64,000 nucleotides of DNA from Polyangiaceae bacterium (GCA_019637265.1 JAHBVY010000005.1:62001-126000); one strand, 5' to 3'. Shown: positions 10,245 through 19,731, counted from the first letter of the stretch. Notes: generated by a model from the letters alone, not told the origin. A program made the numbers and translations.

Positions 10245-10460
10245 CTACTTCGAGGCCTTAGGCAGGGATCCAAAGCGCGCATCAAGGCGTCGCTCAAGGT
10301 CATCGTCGCTGACGAGGCGCCCAGCATCGAGGTCGCTGAGCCCTTCTTGCACCGCCGCGATGAAGCGTGCCTGAGCCGTCAGGCGGTCAAGCTCCTCCGG
10401 TGTGAGCATCACGGCGGCCGCCTTCCCATTCTGCGTGATGACCATCAGACGACGCCTCAC
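10245..10460 (-). pseudogene. orphan, N-terminally truncated Phd/YefM-type antitoxin
   Basis: The 71-codon frame carries the core and tail of a Phd/YefM antitoxin: RRLMVITQNGKAAAVMLTPE matches the central strand region of the family, followed by an acidic helix. About 20 N-terminal residues that normally form the first DNA-binding helix are missing. The frame upstream of the GTG at 10460 encodes only a Pro/Arg-rich stretch. The GTG overlaps the fdx stop codon (GTGA), so a shortened product could still be made by coupling. No toxin gene adjoins it. I read this as the remains of a toxin-antitoxin pair that recombined into the 3' end of fdx. Confidence 0.65.
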
Positions 10461-10840
10461 CCCGAAGACAGCGGGCGGCGCCCGCGGGCGCCCAAATTGT
10501 CGGGGCGTGGGACGTTGGGGTGCTCGTTGTAGTAGGCCTCCAGGCTCTCCTGGCTTATCCGTACGGAAATATCGCCCTCTCGCTCGATGCGCGCTTGGCA
10601 GCCGAGGCGCGAGGTGTGGCGCACGTCGAAGGCCTTATCGAGGATGTCCTCCTCGTCTTCCTCCGCCTCGCTCAGGAGCGCGCCGCCTTGCTCCACGTAC
10701 ACGTGGCAGGTGGAACAGGCGCACACACCACCGCAGGCGTCGCCCTCCGGCGCGCCCACCTGCTTGGACGCCTCCAAGATGCTGGTGCCCACCGGCACCT
10801 CCACCTCGATGCCTTGATCGATGAACGTCACTTTCGCCAC
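10457..10840 (-). CDS. fdx: ISC-type [2Fe-2S] ferredoxin
   Basis: The ferredoxin supplies electrons for Fe-S assembly with IscS/IscU. Cluster ligands are in GDACGGVCACSTCHV (Cys-x5-Cys-x2-Cys, with one extra Cys inside) and in RLGCQARIE near residue 88. The protein has 127 residues against about 110 normally; the surplus is at the C-terminus, where YYNEHPNVPRPDN continues into a Gly/Arg-rich tail. That tail ends exactly at the antitoxin remnant, which suggests the original 3' end was replaced. It lies four bases downstream of hscA and is the last gene of the ISC operon. Confidence 0.93.
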   Translation of the reverse strand: MAKVTFIDQGIEVEVPVGTSILEASKQVGAPEGDACGGVCACSTCHVYVEQGGALLSEAEEDEEDILDKAFDVRHTSRLGCQARIEREGDISVRISQESLEAYYNEHPNVPRPDNLGARGRRPLSSG

Positions 10841-10844
10841 TCGG

Positions 10845-12854
10845 TCAACTCTCCGTCTTGGCCTGACCGCCGGTGGTCAAGTCGAACTGGGTACCCGTAA
10901 GGCCTGCTGACTCCGCTGCCTGCTGGGCGGCCTTGGCGGCGCTCTCCTCGAGGTGCGCCTCGATGCCGCGGGCATGCTCCACTCGGCGCTCCACCTCCCC
11001 CACTTGGCGGCCCAGCGTGACTGCTCGAATCGCGCGATCCATCCGCCGCCCGGCCCAGGCGTGGGTCACGTCCTCCAAGGACTCGATGCGCGCTTGAATC
11101 ACGCTCGCGCCCGACCCCTCGATCGCGGCCTTCAGCTCCCTTTGCGCCTGCTCCACCAGGGCGCGCTCCTCCGCGCTCAAGAGGTCAGCATCACTGGCCA
11201 ATGCCTTCGAGGTGGCCTTCGAGATGCGCTCGCCCTCCACCCGCGCGTCCGCCAGGCGCCGCGCCTCCAAATCCGCCTCGCCGTGATCGAGCGCGTCGAG
11301 CAGCATCTGCTCGACCTGCTCGTCCGTCAGCCCATAGCTCGGCACCACCTCCACCTGCTGCTCGAGCCCAGTGGTCAGCTCCTTCGCCAGCACCGTGAGC
11401 AGCCCGTCCGCATCCACGTGGAAAGAGACATCGAGGCGCGCCATGCCCGCGGGCATCGGCGGGATCCCACGCAGGGTGAAGCGCGCGAGTGAGCGACAGT
11501 CCGCCGCCAGCTCACGCTCCCCCTGCACCACGTGCAGCTCGAAACCCGTCTGATCGTCAGCGAAGGTGGTGAAGCTGCTCCGCGCGCCCACGGGGATGGT
11601 GGTGTTGCGCGGGAGGATTTTATCCACGCCGCCGCCCATCGTCTCGATGCCGAGCGAGAGCGGCAGCACGTCGAGCAGCAGCACCTCATCCGAGCTCTCG
11701 GCGAGCAGCGCGGCCTGCTGGGCGGCGCCGAACGCGACCACGAGGTCAGGATCGATGTCCGAGAGCGGCTCCTGACCGAACAGCTCGGCGACGAACTGAC
11801 GCACGCGCGGCACGCGGGTGGAGCCGCCCACCAAGATCACGCCGTCTACCTCCTCCGGGGTGAGCTCCGCGTCGCGCAGCGCGCGGCGACAGGCGCGCCC
11901 GGTGCGCCCTAGCAGCGGGGCGATCAGCGCGTCGAATTCGGCGCGGGTGACGCGATGCACCAAGCTGCCCCCGCCGCGCTTCGGCAGCTCGAGATCCAGC
12001 TCGGCCGCGTCCGTGAGCGCGTGCTTGGCTCGGCGGGCGGCCTCCAGCGCGAGACCGATCACCTCCGGCGGCGCCTCCGTGCGCTCCCCCTCCACCGCGA
12101 AGCCCATCACCGGCAACAGCTGGAGCGCCAACGCGCGATCCATGTCATCGCCCCCGAGCGCGCTGTCTCCCCCCGTGCTCAGCACCTGGAACACGCCCTC
12201 TTCCAGCCGCAGCAGCGTGACGTCGAAGGTGCCGCCGCCCAGGTCGAACACCGCGAACACGCCGTCCTTGCGCTTCTCCAGGCCATAAGCCAGCGCGGCG
12301 GCCGTGGGCTCGTTCAGGAGCCGCAGCACCTCGAGCCCCGCGAGGCGCCCGGCGTCCTTCGTCGCCTGGCGCTGCGCGTCGTCGAAGTAGGCAGGCACCG
12401 TGATCACCACGCCGCCCACCGCGTTCAGCTGCGAGACGGCGCTCTGCCGCAGGCTCTTCAAGATCTCCGCGCTGATCTCCACCGGCGTGCGGGCGCCCTC
12501 CTCCCCCAAGTCGAACCGCACCACCCGGCGCTCCGCCTCCGAGCCCGCCTCCTTGAAGCGGTGCGCGCTCAGCTGCGCCGTCTGTGGATCGTCAGCCGAC
12601 CTACCCATGTAGCGCTTGGCGCTCTGGATCGTGCGCCCGGGCTCACGCGTCGCGTAGCTCTGCGCGGTCTTCCCCACCAGCACCTGACCCCGCGGCCCGT
12701 AGTACACCACCGAGGGCAGCAGCACGCCGCCATCGCAGTTGGTGATCGCCAGCGGGTGCCCGTCGCGCACGTAGGCCACCACCGAGTTCGTGGTACCCAG
12801 GTCGATACCGATGGGCTTGGGGGGCGCCTTGGGGTCGAAGATGTCGAGGAGCAT
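10845..12854 (-). CDS. hscA: Hsp70-class Fe-S chaperone HscA
   Basis: HscA is the Hsp70 partner that, with HscB, helps release Fe-S clusters from the IscU scaffold. The ATPase domain starts with [16 protein letters not shown]. It contains [47 protein letters not shown] and [12 protein letters not shown]. The substrate domain includes [14 protein letters not shown]. At 669 residues it is about 50 longer than the enterobacterial protein, mainly at an Ala/Glu-rich C-terminus. Its position between hscB and fdx, and the LPPVKIHCS site in IscU, favour HscA over DnaK. The gap to hscB is 113 bases and contains a G5 motif copy. Confidence 0.95.
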   Translation of the reverse strand: MLLDIFDPKAPPKPIGIDLGTTNSVVAYVRDGHPLAITNCDGGVLLPSVVYYGPRGQVLVGKTAQSYATREPGRTIQSAKRYMGRSADDPQTAQLSAHRFKEAGSEAERRVVRFDLGEEGARTPVEISAEILKSLRQSAVSQLNAVGGVVITVPAYFDDAQRQATKDAGRLAGLEVLRLLNEPTAAALAYGLEKRKDGVFAVFDLGGGTFDVTLLRLEEGVFQVLSTGGDSALGGDDMDRALALQLLPVMGFAVEGERTEAPPEVIGLALEAARRAKHALTDAAELDLELPKRGGGSLVHRVTRAEFDALIAPLLGRTGRACRRALRDAELTPEEVDGVILVGGSTRVPRVRQFVAELFGQEPLSDIDPDLVVAFGAAQQAALLAESSDEVLLLDVLPLSLGIETMGGGVDKILPRNTTIPVGARSSFTTFADDQTGFELHVVQGERELAADCRSLARFTLRGIPPMPAGMARLDVSFHVDADGLLTVLAKELTTGLEQQVEVVPSYGLTDEQVEQMLLDALDHGEADLEARRLADARVEGERISKATSKALASDADLLSAEERALVEQAQRELKAAIEGSGASVIQARIESLEDVTHAWAGRRMDRAIRAVTLGRQVGEVERRVEHARGIEAHLEESAAKAAQQAAESAGLTGTQFDLTTGGQAKTES

Positions 12855-12922
12855 GATGCTGTGAGTGAGACTTGGTCAGGGCTGCTGCCGCTGTTGCCGA
12901 GCTTGAGTGCCGCAGGGTTTCG

Positions 12923-12943
12923 GGTTTTGGGGGTTAGGCGAGG
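12923..12943 (+). repeat. dispersed G5 motif between hscA and hscB
   Basis: GGTTTTGGGGGTTAGGCGAG lies in the 113-base gap between two operon genes that are transcribed from the other strand. It is a slightly diverged copy of the intergenic motif. Confidence 0.5.
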
Positions 12944-12967
12944 CGCTGCGAGCGCGCGGCGCTCCCC

Positions 12968-13603
12968 TCAGGCGAGCTCATCCAAGGTGGCGCCCGCCTC
13001 ATCCATGAAGCGCCGATAGTACCTGAGCTTACCCAGCTCCCGCAGCAACGCCTCGTGCGACACCGCGCCGCGCAGAGCGCTTGCGCCGCCGTCTGCCGCG
13101 CTGTCTTCCTCCCCACGACCGCGCTCGACGGCGCCATCAGCCGCGCTGTCTTTAGCCGCGCTGTCTTCCGCCACATGGCCTCCTGACAGGGCCCGGAAGT
13201 GCGCCGTGAGCCGCTCCAAGGTGGCCTCACGCGCCGCCTTCACGTCACGCGTGAGCTGCTCCACCCGCGCGATGTCGCGCGCGCGGCGCGCCTCGGCGAG
13301 CGCCTCACGCAGCTCCATCACCTCCATCAGCCAATCGGGCGACGCCTTGGGCTCGGCGCGCTCTCCGTAGGGCACGCCGTAACGCTCACACAGCGCCTCC
13401 GCGCGGCTGACCGGCTCCTTCAAACGCCGCCACGCCTCGTTCACGCTGATGGCGCGCCCGAGCGCCTGACGGCGCTCCGCGGACGGCGCCCCCACGTAGC
13501 GATCCGGGTGCAGCGCGCGGCTCAGCTCCCGATGCCTGGCGCTGAGCGCGTTGAGATCCAGATCGAAGCTCGGGGGGATCTGGAGTAGCTCGAAGGGGTC
13601 CAT
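12968..13603 (-). CDS. hscB: J-domain co-chaperone HscB
   Basis: HscB delivers IscU to HscA and stimulates its ATPase. An N-terminal J-like domain begins MDPFELLQIPPSFDLDLNAL and holds the HPD triad in ALHPDRYVG. The C-terminal three-helix IscU-binding domain follows (AEALCERYGVPY, SPDWLMEVMELREALAEAR). The 211 residues exceed the usual 170 because of an in-frame low-complexity insertion at about 155-185 with repeated D-S-A-A-D units. The hydrophobic end LGKLRYYRRFMDEA is preserved after it, so the protein is probably functional. Confidence 0.92.
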   Translation of the reverse strand: MDPFELLQIPPSFDLDLNALSARHRELSRALHPDRYVGAPSAERRQALGRAISVNEAWRRLKEPVSRAEALCERYGVPYGERAEPKASPDWLMEVMELREALAEARRARDIARVEQLTRDVKAAREATLERLTAHFRALSGGHVAEDSAAKDSAADGAVERGRGEEDSAADGGASALRGAVSHEALLRELGKLRYYRRFMDEAGATLDELA

Positions 13604-13699
13604 GAGTCGACGTGCAGAGCGGACAACTGCAGCGGGAGGTAGGAGAGGCGCCCACGGCGGCAGACGACAGGGCAGCAGACGAGTCTGCTCGGCTGAGGC

Positions 13700-14125
13700 T
13701 CAGCGCACCGTGAAGGAGTGCCCGCAGCCGCAGCGGGTCGCCTCCTGGGGGTTCCTGAATTTGAAGCCTTGGAACATCAGCGTGCGCTCGTAGTCCAGCG
13801 CCGAGCCGGCGAGGTACAGCATGCTCTTCTTATCCACATAGAAACGCACACCACCCACCTCGAGCACCTGGTCGCGCGCCCGCGGAGGATCGTCCGAGAA
13901 CTCGATCACGTAGCTGAACCCGGAGCAGCCGCCGCCCTTGATGCCGAGCCGCACCGCCGCCTCCGGCGTGCCGCGCTTCGCCAGCTTCTCGCGCGCGTAG
14001 GCCACCGCGCCATCCGTGATGGTGAGGGAGCGGGCACGCGCGGCCTCGCCGGGCTCGGTGACCGTGCCCTGCGCGCTGGGAGCAGCGGGAGCCGCGCCAG
14101 CCTGAGGATCCGCGAGGCCCGTCAT
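13700..14125 (-). CDS. iscA: A-type Fe-S carrier IscA
   Basis: A small Fe-S or iron carrier that hands clusters to target proteins. The three conserved cysteines are in LGIKGGGCSGFSYVIEF and the C-terminal CGCGHSF. The protein has 141 residues, with an N-terminal extension of about 35 Ala/Gly/Pro-rich residues before SLTITDGAVAYAREKL. The ATG at 14125 lies two bases after the iscU stop codon, which fixes the start and implies coupled translation. ErpA is an alternative name by sequence type, but the operon position supports IscA. Confidence 0.92.
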   Translation of the reverse strand: MTGLADPQAGAAPAAPSAQGTVTEPGEAARARSLTITDGAVAYAREKLAKRGTPEAAVRLGIKGGGCSGFSYVIEFSDDPPRARDQVLEVGGVRFYVDKKSMLYLAGSALDYERTLMFQGFKFRNPQEATRCGCGHSFTVR

Positions 14126-14127
14126 GC

Positions 14128-14529
14128 TCAGCTCTCCAGCGCGGCCTTCTCGGCGCGCTTCCGCTTGAAGTCTTCGATCGCGCTCTTGATGGCGTCCTCC
14201 GCCAACACCGAGCAGTGGATCTTCACCGGCGGCAGGCTCAGCTCCTCGGCGATCTGGCTGTTCTTCAGCTCGTACGCCTCGTCGATGGTCTTGCCCTTGA
14301 TCCACTCCGTGGCGAGCGACGACGACGCGATGGCCGAGCCACAGCCGAACGTCTTGAACTTGGCGTCCTGGATCACCCCGTCGTCGCCGACGCGGATTTG
14401 CAGGCGCATCACGTCGCCGCAGGCGGGCGCGCCGACGAGGCCGGTGCCCACGTCGTCAGCGTCCTTGTCTAGGCTCCCGACGTTGCGGGGGTTCTCGTAG
14501 TGCTCAATCAGCTTCTCACTGTAGGCCAT
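14128..14529 (-). CDS. iscU: Fe-S cluster scaffold IscU
   Basis: IscU is the scaffold on which IscS-derived sulphur and iron are assembled. The 133 residues hold all three cluster cysteines, in GAPACGDVMRLQ, KTFGCGSAIASSS and KIHCSVLAEDA. The HscA recognition motif LPPVK is directly before the third Cys. The N-terminus EKLIEHYENPRNVGSLD is typical. It lies 92 bases after iscS and two bases before iscA. Confidence 0.97.
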   Translation of the reverse strand: MAYSEKLIEHYENPRNVGSLDKDADDVGTGLVGAPACGDVMRLQIRVGDDGVIQDAKFKTFGCGSAIASSSLATEWIKGKTIDEAYELKNSQIAEELSLPPVKIHCSVLAEDAIKSAIEDFKRKRAEKAALES

Positions 14530-14621
14530 TTTTGCTCATCCTCTCGTGATCGACAGCTTGGGTGCGGCGTGCTCGCTTCGAGCCTTCGCGCCGCGGCGAC
14601 GAAGGCACCGGCCAAGACCGG

Positions 14622-15845
14622 CTAGTGCGCCGCCCATTCGATGCTCTTCAAATCCACGCCCTCTTTGTGCATCTCGTAGAGCGGAGACATATCGCGCAGC
14701 TTCTTCACCTTCTCGGCGACCAGCGCCGCGACGTAATCCACCTCTTCCTCGGTGTTGAAGCGCCCGAGCCCGAAGCGAATGGAAGAGTGCGCGAGCTCTT
14801 CATCGAGCCCCATGGAGCGCAGCACGTAGCTCGGCTCCAGGCTGGCGCTGGTGCACGCCGAGCCGCTCGACACCGCGACGTCCTTGATCGCCATCATCAG
14901 GCCCTCGCCCTCCACGAAGGAGAACGAGAGGTTCAGGTTCCCTGGCAGGCGCAGCGTGGGGTGCCCATTGAGCACCACCTCATCGAGCTCGGCGGTGAGC
15001 CGCTGGTGCAACCGATCGCGCAGCCCGCGGATCCGCTCGGCCTCGGCGGCGCCCTCCTCCATCAGGATGGAGCAAGCCTTGGCGAAGCCGACGATGCCCG
15101 GAACGTTCAGGGTGCCTGACCGCATCCCGCGCTCATGGCCGCCACCGTCCAGCTCCGCCACCAGGCGCACCCGCGGCTTGCTCCGGCGCACGTAGAGCGC
15201 GCCGCACCCCTTGGGGCCGTACAGCTTGTGCGCGGTGATCGACGCGAGGTCCACGTTCATGGCCTGCACGTCGAACGGCGTCTTACCCAGGCCTTGAACG
15301 GCGTCGCAGTGGAGCAGCACCCCGCGCTCCCGCGTGATCTTGCCGATCTCCTGGATGGGCTGGATGGTGCCCACCTCGTTGTTGGCGAGCATCACGCTCA
15401 CCAGGATGGTCTTGTCGGTCAGCGCCGCGCGGATGTCGTCTGGATTGACCAGGCCGTCAGGCCCTGCCGAAACATACGTCACCTCGAAGCCCTGCTTCTG
15501 AAGGCGCTTGCACGAGTCGAGCACTGCCTTGTGCTCGATGGTGGTGGTGACGATGTGATTGCCCTTGCTGGCGTAGTATTCGGCCACGCCCTTGATCGCG
15601 AGGTTGTCGCTCTCGGTGGCGCCGGAGGTGAACACGATCTCCTTGCCGGAGGAGGCGCCGATGAAGCGCGCGATCGTCTCGCGCGCGTCCTCCACCGCGG
15701 CCTCCGCCGTCCACCCGAACTGGTGCGTGCGGCTCGCGGCGTTGCCGAACGTCTCGAGGAAGTAAGGCTTCATCGCCTCGAACACGCGCACGTCCAGCGG
15801 GGTGGTCGCGTGGTAGTCCATGTAGATGGGGAACTTGAGAGCCAT
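14622..15845 (-). CDS. iscS: cysteine desulfurase IscS
   Basis: A PLP enzyme that takes sulphur from L-cysteine as a persulfide and passes it to IscU. The 407 residues agree with the family length. It starts [18 protein letters not shown], has the PLP lysine in [14 protein letters not shown] and the catalytic Cys loop in [20 protein letters not shown] 15845 is chosen because the conserved N-terminus starts there; longer in-frame extension would enter the regulator gene. Transcription probably comes from the promoter before the MerR gene. Confidence 0.96.
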   Translation of the reverse strand: MALKFPIYMDYHATTPLDVRVFEAMKPYFLETFGNAASRTHQFGWTAEAAVEDARETIARFIGASSGKEIVFTSGATESDNLAIKGVAEYYASKGNHIVTTTIEHKAVLDSCKRLQKQGFEVTYVSAGPDGLVNPDDIRAALTDKTILVSVMLANNEVGTIQPIQEIGKITRERGVLLHCDAVQGLGKTPFDVQAMNVDLASITAHKLYGPKGCGALYVRRSKPRVRLVAELDGGGHERGMRSGTLNVPGIVGFAKACSILMEEGAAEAERIRGLRDRLHQRLTAELDEVVLNGHPTLRLPGNLNLSFSFVEGEGLMMAIKDVAVSSGSACTSASLEPSYVLRSMGLDEELAHSSIRFGLGRFNTEEEVDYVAALVAEKVKKLRDMSPLYEMHKEGVDLKSIEWAAH

Positions 15846-15966
15846 GAGTCGTACCTGGGTGCCCCAGTGGGGCGAGGCGGGCTGAAGCGCGAAGGGGGAG
15901 CTGAAGAGTGAAGAGGTGGGGAGGGTAACGAACGAAGGGGCGCCGAGGGAGGTCGTCAGCTCGGCT

Positions 15967-16644
15967 TCACGTGATGTGGAGCCCCGCCACGAGCTCTGGC
16001 GCCGCGTGACCGAGGTGCCGCTCGCACTCGGTGCAAGAACGGATGCTGAGGTTGGGCTCACAGGCGGAGTCGCAAGTGCTCAGGTAGGCGAGGCTCGCGC
16101 GCAGCTCGACCTCCAAGGAGCGCAGCGCCGCGATGCGCTCCTGCGTCTCCGCGAGCTTGTCGAGGTACAGCTGACGCAGCTTGCTCGCGCCGAGCCGCGC
16201 GGAGTCCGCGTCTTCATGCTCGCGCACGAGCTCCTGGATCTGCGAGAGGCTGAGGCCCAGGTGCTGGAGCTTCGAGATCCAGCGCACGCGCTGGAGCGAA
16301 TCCGGAGCGAACAGCCGGTAACGCCCCTTCTCACTTCGCTCATGCGCGTGGATGAGCCCCAAGTCCTCATACAGGTGGATGGCGCGCACCGTCTTCCCCG
16401 CGGCCTTGGCGAGCTCACCCACCTGCAGGAGCTCTTCAGGGTCAGGCGCTGCGACGACAGAGCTTGGGGTCTCCGGCTCTACGGGAGTTGCCTCGCCCAA
16501 CCCCGAACCCTCGACCGAGCTAGCCTGCGCGCGCGCCGCTGGGTGCGCCCCAAGCAGGGCCACGCCCTGGCCGCCCACCACCGCCGATCGCGGAGCGAAA
16601 ACGCCATGGGGCTGGCTGACTTGGAGGCGGCGGCGGTTCGACAT
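15967..16644 (-). CDS. MerR-family regulator with a C-terminal four-cysteine cluster, first gene of the ISC operon
   Basis: A 225-residue regulator. A winged HTH of MerR type starts near residue 72 ([20 protein letters not shown], then the Tyr-Glu-Asp of the recognition region). A dimerisation coiled coil runs at about 125-188. The tail holds four cysteines at 191, 195, 204 and 207 (C-x3-C-x8-C-x2-C), a spacing suited to a metal or Fe-S site though not identical to SoxR. About 70 low-complexity residues precede the HTH. It stands where IscR would normally be, 121 bases before iscS in the same direction, with a 26-base dyad before its start. A role in sensing Fe-S or metal status and controlling the operon is inference. 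Zinc sensing is an alternative. Confidence 0.85.
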   Translation of the reverse strand: MSNRRRLQVSQPHGVFAPRSAVVGGQGVALLGAHPAARAQASSVEGSGLGEATPVEPETPSSVVAAPDPEELLQVGELAKAAGKTVRAIHLYEDLGLIHAHERSEKGRYRLFAPDSLQRVRWISKLQHLGLSLSQIQELVREHEDADSARLGASKLRQLYLDKLAETQERIAALRSLEVELRASLAYLSTCDSACEPNLSIRSCTECERHLGHAAPELVAGLHIT

Positions 16645-16653
16645 GCTCAGGCT

Positions 16654-16679
16654 TAACCCTTACGTATGGGTGAGGGTTA
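16654..16679 (-). promoter_or_regulatory. 26-bp dyad, likely operator of the MerR-type regulator
   Basis: Arms TAACCCTTAC (16654-16663) and GTGAGGGTTA (16670-16679) form an inverted repeat with one mismatch around six bases. Length and symmetry fit a MerR-dimer site. It lies 10-35 bases upstream of the regulator's ATG and downstream of the -10 hexamer, so autorepression is the simplest reading. Confidence 0.6.
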
Positions 16680-16692
16680 CGCAACGGAAGGT

Positions 16693-16721
16693 TTCATAGA
16701 TGCCAGCGGGCAACCTGTCAA
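16693..16721 (-). promoter_or_regulatory. sigma-70-type promoter of the merR-isc operon
   Basis: On the minus strand a consensus -35 TTGACA (16721-16716) is followed after exactly 17 bases by TATGAA (16698-16693). It points into the regulator gene and from there into iscS-iscU-iscA-hscB-hscA-fdx. The 26-base dyad begins 13 bases downstream. Confidence 0.65.
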
Positions 16722-16880
16722 CCCGGTCGGACGGCCCAGCCATCGGGAAGCGCCGTTTCCCACGAGCGCCGGCCACCTCCGAGGCCTCACGGCCAGGCAC
16801 AGGCCGATCGACCGTACGGCTCCTCAACACCGACCAGTCGACCGAAACTGTCCGCTGACTTCAGGAGGTTCCCAGGCCCC

Positions 16881-18809
16881 TCACGCGCGCGCTGGCTGGG
16901 AGTCCCTGCCTGCCTCCTCACGGCTGGCTACGGACACCCGGTTGCGGCCCTGATTTTTCGCGCGGTAAAGGTGCTCGTCGGCGCGGCGCAGCATGTCGCT
17001 GAGCGACTCACCGCGCTCGTGCTCCACCAAACCGATGCTGACCGTGACGCGAGCGCCCTCGGGCACCCCCTTGAACGCGCGCTCCTCGACGACGCGGCGG
17101 ATGCGCTCGACCGTCACCGCGGCGCCCGTGAGCGGTGTCTCCGGGAAGAGCAACACGAACTCCTCTCCCCCGAGCCTCGCCACGATGTCCACGTTCCTGA
17201 CTTGTTCGCGTAAAATAGCCGCCAGCTCGCGCAGCACCTCATCCCCCGCGGCGTGACCGTACAGGTCATTGACGCGCTTGAAGTGATCGATGTCGAGCAT
17301 CGCCAGGCTCGTCTTGATCGCGTAGCGCTCCGTACGAGTCAGCTCGCGCGCGCCCAGGTCGAAGAAGTAACGCCTGTTGTGCGCGCCAGTGAGGTCATCG
17401 GTGGTGGCGAGCTCGCGCAGGCGTTGCTCGAGCTCCTTCTGGGCCGTCAGCTCGGCGATACCCGCGATGTGGACCTCTTGACCATCGAGCACCGCCGTTC
17501 GCGCGTTCATCAGCCCCCAGAACCAGCGCCCGCGCGCCGTCTGGAGCCGGATCGTCATGCCCTCGACGTTGCCCTCCCCGCGCAGCTTCTGCATGACGAC
17601 GCGGCGGTCCTCCAGGTCGCAGAACGACTCCGGCACGCGCTTGCCGATCAAGGCCTCCAGCGAGACCTCGAACAGCGCGCAGGCCGGCGCGTTCGCGTAC
17701 TTGACGAGCTCATCGTCAGCTCCAGTGACTAAGAGCGGGCTGGGCGCGGCGTCGAGCAGGGTACGCAGCACGTTCTCGCTCCGCTGCAGCGCCTCGGCGG
17801 CGCGCCGCCGCTCGGTGATGTCGAGCAGCCCCGCCACGAAGGTGAGCTCACCGCGAAAGCGCATCGTCTTCGCGCTCATGCGCGCCCAGAAGGGCCTACC
17901 CTTGAAGGTGCGCAGCTCGACCTCCATCTGCTCGATGTACCCGGCGGAGAGTAGATCTTTCGCGAAGCGCTCGCGGTCTTCAGGGTGCACCCAGAGGTGC
18001 GCGGTCTCGCTGCGCGAAAGGGTGGCGTCACCCTCCAGCGGGTCTTGCTCGGCCTCGAAGAGCAGATTCGCGCGTTGGTTCGCGTAGACGAGGTGCCGAT
18101 CGCCCGCGCGGATCAGCGCGAGCGCGATCGGCGCGGAGTCGAGCAGCGCTTGCAGATCTTTCTCGCTCTGGGCGAGCGCCGCCGTGCGCTCGTCGACCAG
18201 CCGATGCAGCTCCGCGGCGCGAGCGCGGCTCTCGGCGAGCGCGCGTTGCTGCGACTCGGCGTCGAACACCAGCGCGACGAAGTCGGCAAAGGTGCTGGCG
18301 ACCAGCTCCTCCCAGTAGTGCCAGTGGCGCGAGGGTCCCATGTGCTCGTAGCACACGACCGCCACCGCCTTACCGCGCACGAACACCGGCGCGTCGAGCA
18401 TCGAGGTGATGCCGAGCGGCTCGAGGTAACCCTCACGGAACTCGCGAGTGCGTGGATCCGTGCAGGCCTCGTGAGCGGCGATCAGGTGGTCGTTCTCGAT
18501 CGCCTCGAAGTAAGCCGGAGCGCTCTCGCGCGGGAGCACCATGCCCGAGGTGTGGCTGTGCTCGCCGCGCACGTACATCAGCAAGCACTCGATGGCAGAG
18601 CCATCGGGGCGCAAGAGCCACACGCTGGCGCGCTCGGTGTCGAGGGTCTTGACCGCCGCTTCCATGAGGTCGCGGAGCATCGCCTCCTTGGCCTCGGCGG
18701 TGAACGTGCCGGCTTCTACCAACGCGGTCAGGAGCCGCCGCTGCGGGTACACCCAGGTGACGAGGGCCTGCTCGACGCGGTCCGCGCCTTCGGGGGGGAT
18801 GCTGGTCAT
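16881..18809 (-). CDS. GAF-PAS-PAS-GGDEF diguanylate cyclase
   Basis: A cytoplasmic c-di-GMP-synthesising sensor of 642 residues. A GAF-like domain spans about 30-185 and a short coiled coil about 185-215. One PAS domain with PAC segment lies at about 220-335 (FWARMSAKTMRFRGE, then LLDITERRRA). A second lies at about 345-455 (FWGLMNARTAVLDGQEV). The GGDEF domain at about 470-630 has the active loop LGGEEFVLLFPETP and the upstream TDDLTGAHNRRYF. There is no transmembrane segment. ATG 18809 is preferred because the longer frame adds a weakly conserved Arg/Gly stretch. What the GAF and PAS domains bind is unknown. Confidence 0.92.
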   Translation of the reverse strand: MTSIPPEGADRVEQALVTWVYPQRRLLTALVEAGTFTAEAKEAMLRDLMEAAVKTLDTERASVWLLRPDGSAIECLLMYVRGEHSHTSGMVLPRESAPAYFEAIENDHLIAAHEACTDPRTREFREGYLEPLGITSMLDAPVFVRGKAVAVVCYEHMGPSRHWHYWEELVASTFADFVALVFDAESQQRALAESRARAAELHRLVDERTAALAQSEKDLQALLDSAPIALALIRAGDRHLVYANQRANLLFEAEQDPLEGDATLSRSETAHLWVHPEDRERFAKDLLSAGYIEQMEVELRTFKGRPFWARMSAKTMRFRGELTFVAGLLDITERRRAAEALQRSENVLRTLLDAAPSPLLVTGADDELVKYANAPACALFEVSLEALIGKRVPESFCDLEDRRVVMQKLRGEGNVEGMTIRLQTARGRWFWGLMNARTAVLDGQEVHIAGIAELTAQKELEQRLRELATTDDLTGAHNRRYFFDLGARELTRTERYAIKTSLAMLDIDHFKRVNDLYGHAAGDEVLRELAAILREQVRNVDIVARLGGEEFVLLFPETPLTGAAVTVERIRRVVEERAFKGVPEGARVTVSIGLVEHERGESLSDMLRRADEHLYRAKNQGRNRVSVASREEAGRDSQPARA

Positions 18810-19025
18810 GGAGATTTTCCAGCCGATGATAGCGGAGCCTCGAGCTCCCTCACGCGCCATACGACCGCCCAGGGCGCTTTTTCCCCGTCATCTTGCCCCG
18901 AAACCCGTGGCGCTCCTCCGTCCGCTCGGGGGCCCAAGAAGGCACGCCGCGAGGCCCGTCCAAAACGCATCCGCCCCCAAACGCGACTACCTCGCCAGTG
19001 TCAGCCAACGCCAGGTTGTGCGTTG

Positions 19026-19541
19026 ATGCGCGCCATGCGGATCCCCTCCAGCCTGCTCTCGCCCCTGTTCATCATCCCCACCCTGCTCGGCTGCAGCTCA
19101 GCCCCCACCATGCAAGCTGCAGAGCAGCCCCACGACGGCAGCCTCGCTGTCTGCACCGAGATCGGGTGCGTCGACGGCCTGACCATCGACCTCTCTCAGC
19201 TCAGCTGGGAGCCCGGGAGCTACCAGATCGACGTCGCCGCGGACGGCGACATCACCCGCTGCCAAGTCACCCTCCCCTTGCCACCCTGCAGCAACCCCGG
19301 CACCAGCTGCGACGGCACCGGCGTCCAAGTCGGTGAGAGCGGCTGCGCGCTCGCGCCCAGCGCCCACAGCCTGACCGAGCTGCGCCTCGTCAGCTTACCT
19401 GATAACGTCGAGGTCACGGTGACCCGCGATGGCGCCCCCTTCGCCTCCCGTCGCTTCACCCCCAACTACCAAGTGTCACGCCCCAACGGCCCCCGCTGCG
19501 AGCCCGAGTGCAAGAGCGCCAACGAGCTACTGGCGCCGTGA
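19026..19541 (+). CDS. small secreted lipoprotein, unknown function
   Basis: A 171-residue protein with a lipoprotein signal: basic start, hydrophobic core SSLLSPLFIIPTLL and lipobox LLGC, so the mature Cys is near residue 23. The mature part has six further cysteines in a compact beta-rich segment, including CTEIGCVDG and CSNPGTSCDGTG. Similar small lipoproteins with an N-terminal C-x4-C-x-D-G pattern are common in myxobacteria, but I cannot name a family. It stands alone between the diguanylate cyclase (divergent) and the tRNA gene. Confidence 0.75.
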   Translation: MRAMRIPSSLLSPLFIIPTLLGCSSAPTMQAAEQPHDGSLAVCTEIGCVDGLTIDLSQLSWEPGSYQIDVAADGDITRCQVTLPLPPCSNPGTSCDGTGVQVGESGCALAPSAHSLTELRLVSLPDNVEVTVTRDGAPFASRRFTPNYQVSRPNGPRCEPECKSANELLAP

Positions 19542-19731
19542 AAGGCGTAGCCTCGCTCCCGCCAACAGAACGCGCTGCGCTGCTCGGATGGCCGCGCTGC
19601 GCTGCTCGGGATGGCAGAGCGCAGCCCGACTCGTGTGAGCGCGCCTTCGCGGCGCTCCCACTAGCTAAGCCGAACCCAGGTCGCCCATCCGGCCCGTGCT
19701 CCTGGGCCCGCGCACTCGGTGTCACTTGTGC

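Noticed and set aside
10028..10327. Possible toxin partner downstream of the antitoxin remnant
   Set aside because: The frame overlaps the antitoxin and shows no RelE/ParE features; it looks like a shadow.
17985..19025. Upstream in-frame extension of the small lipoprotein gene
   Set aside because: It is antisense to the diguanylate cyclase; the ATG at 19026 starts a proper signal peptide.
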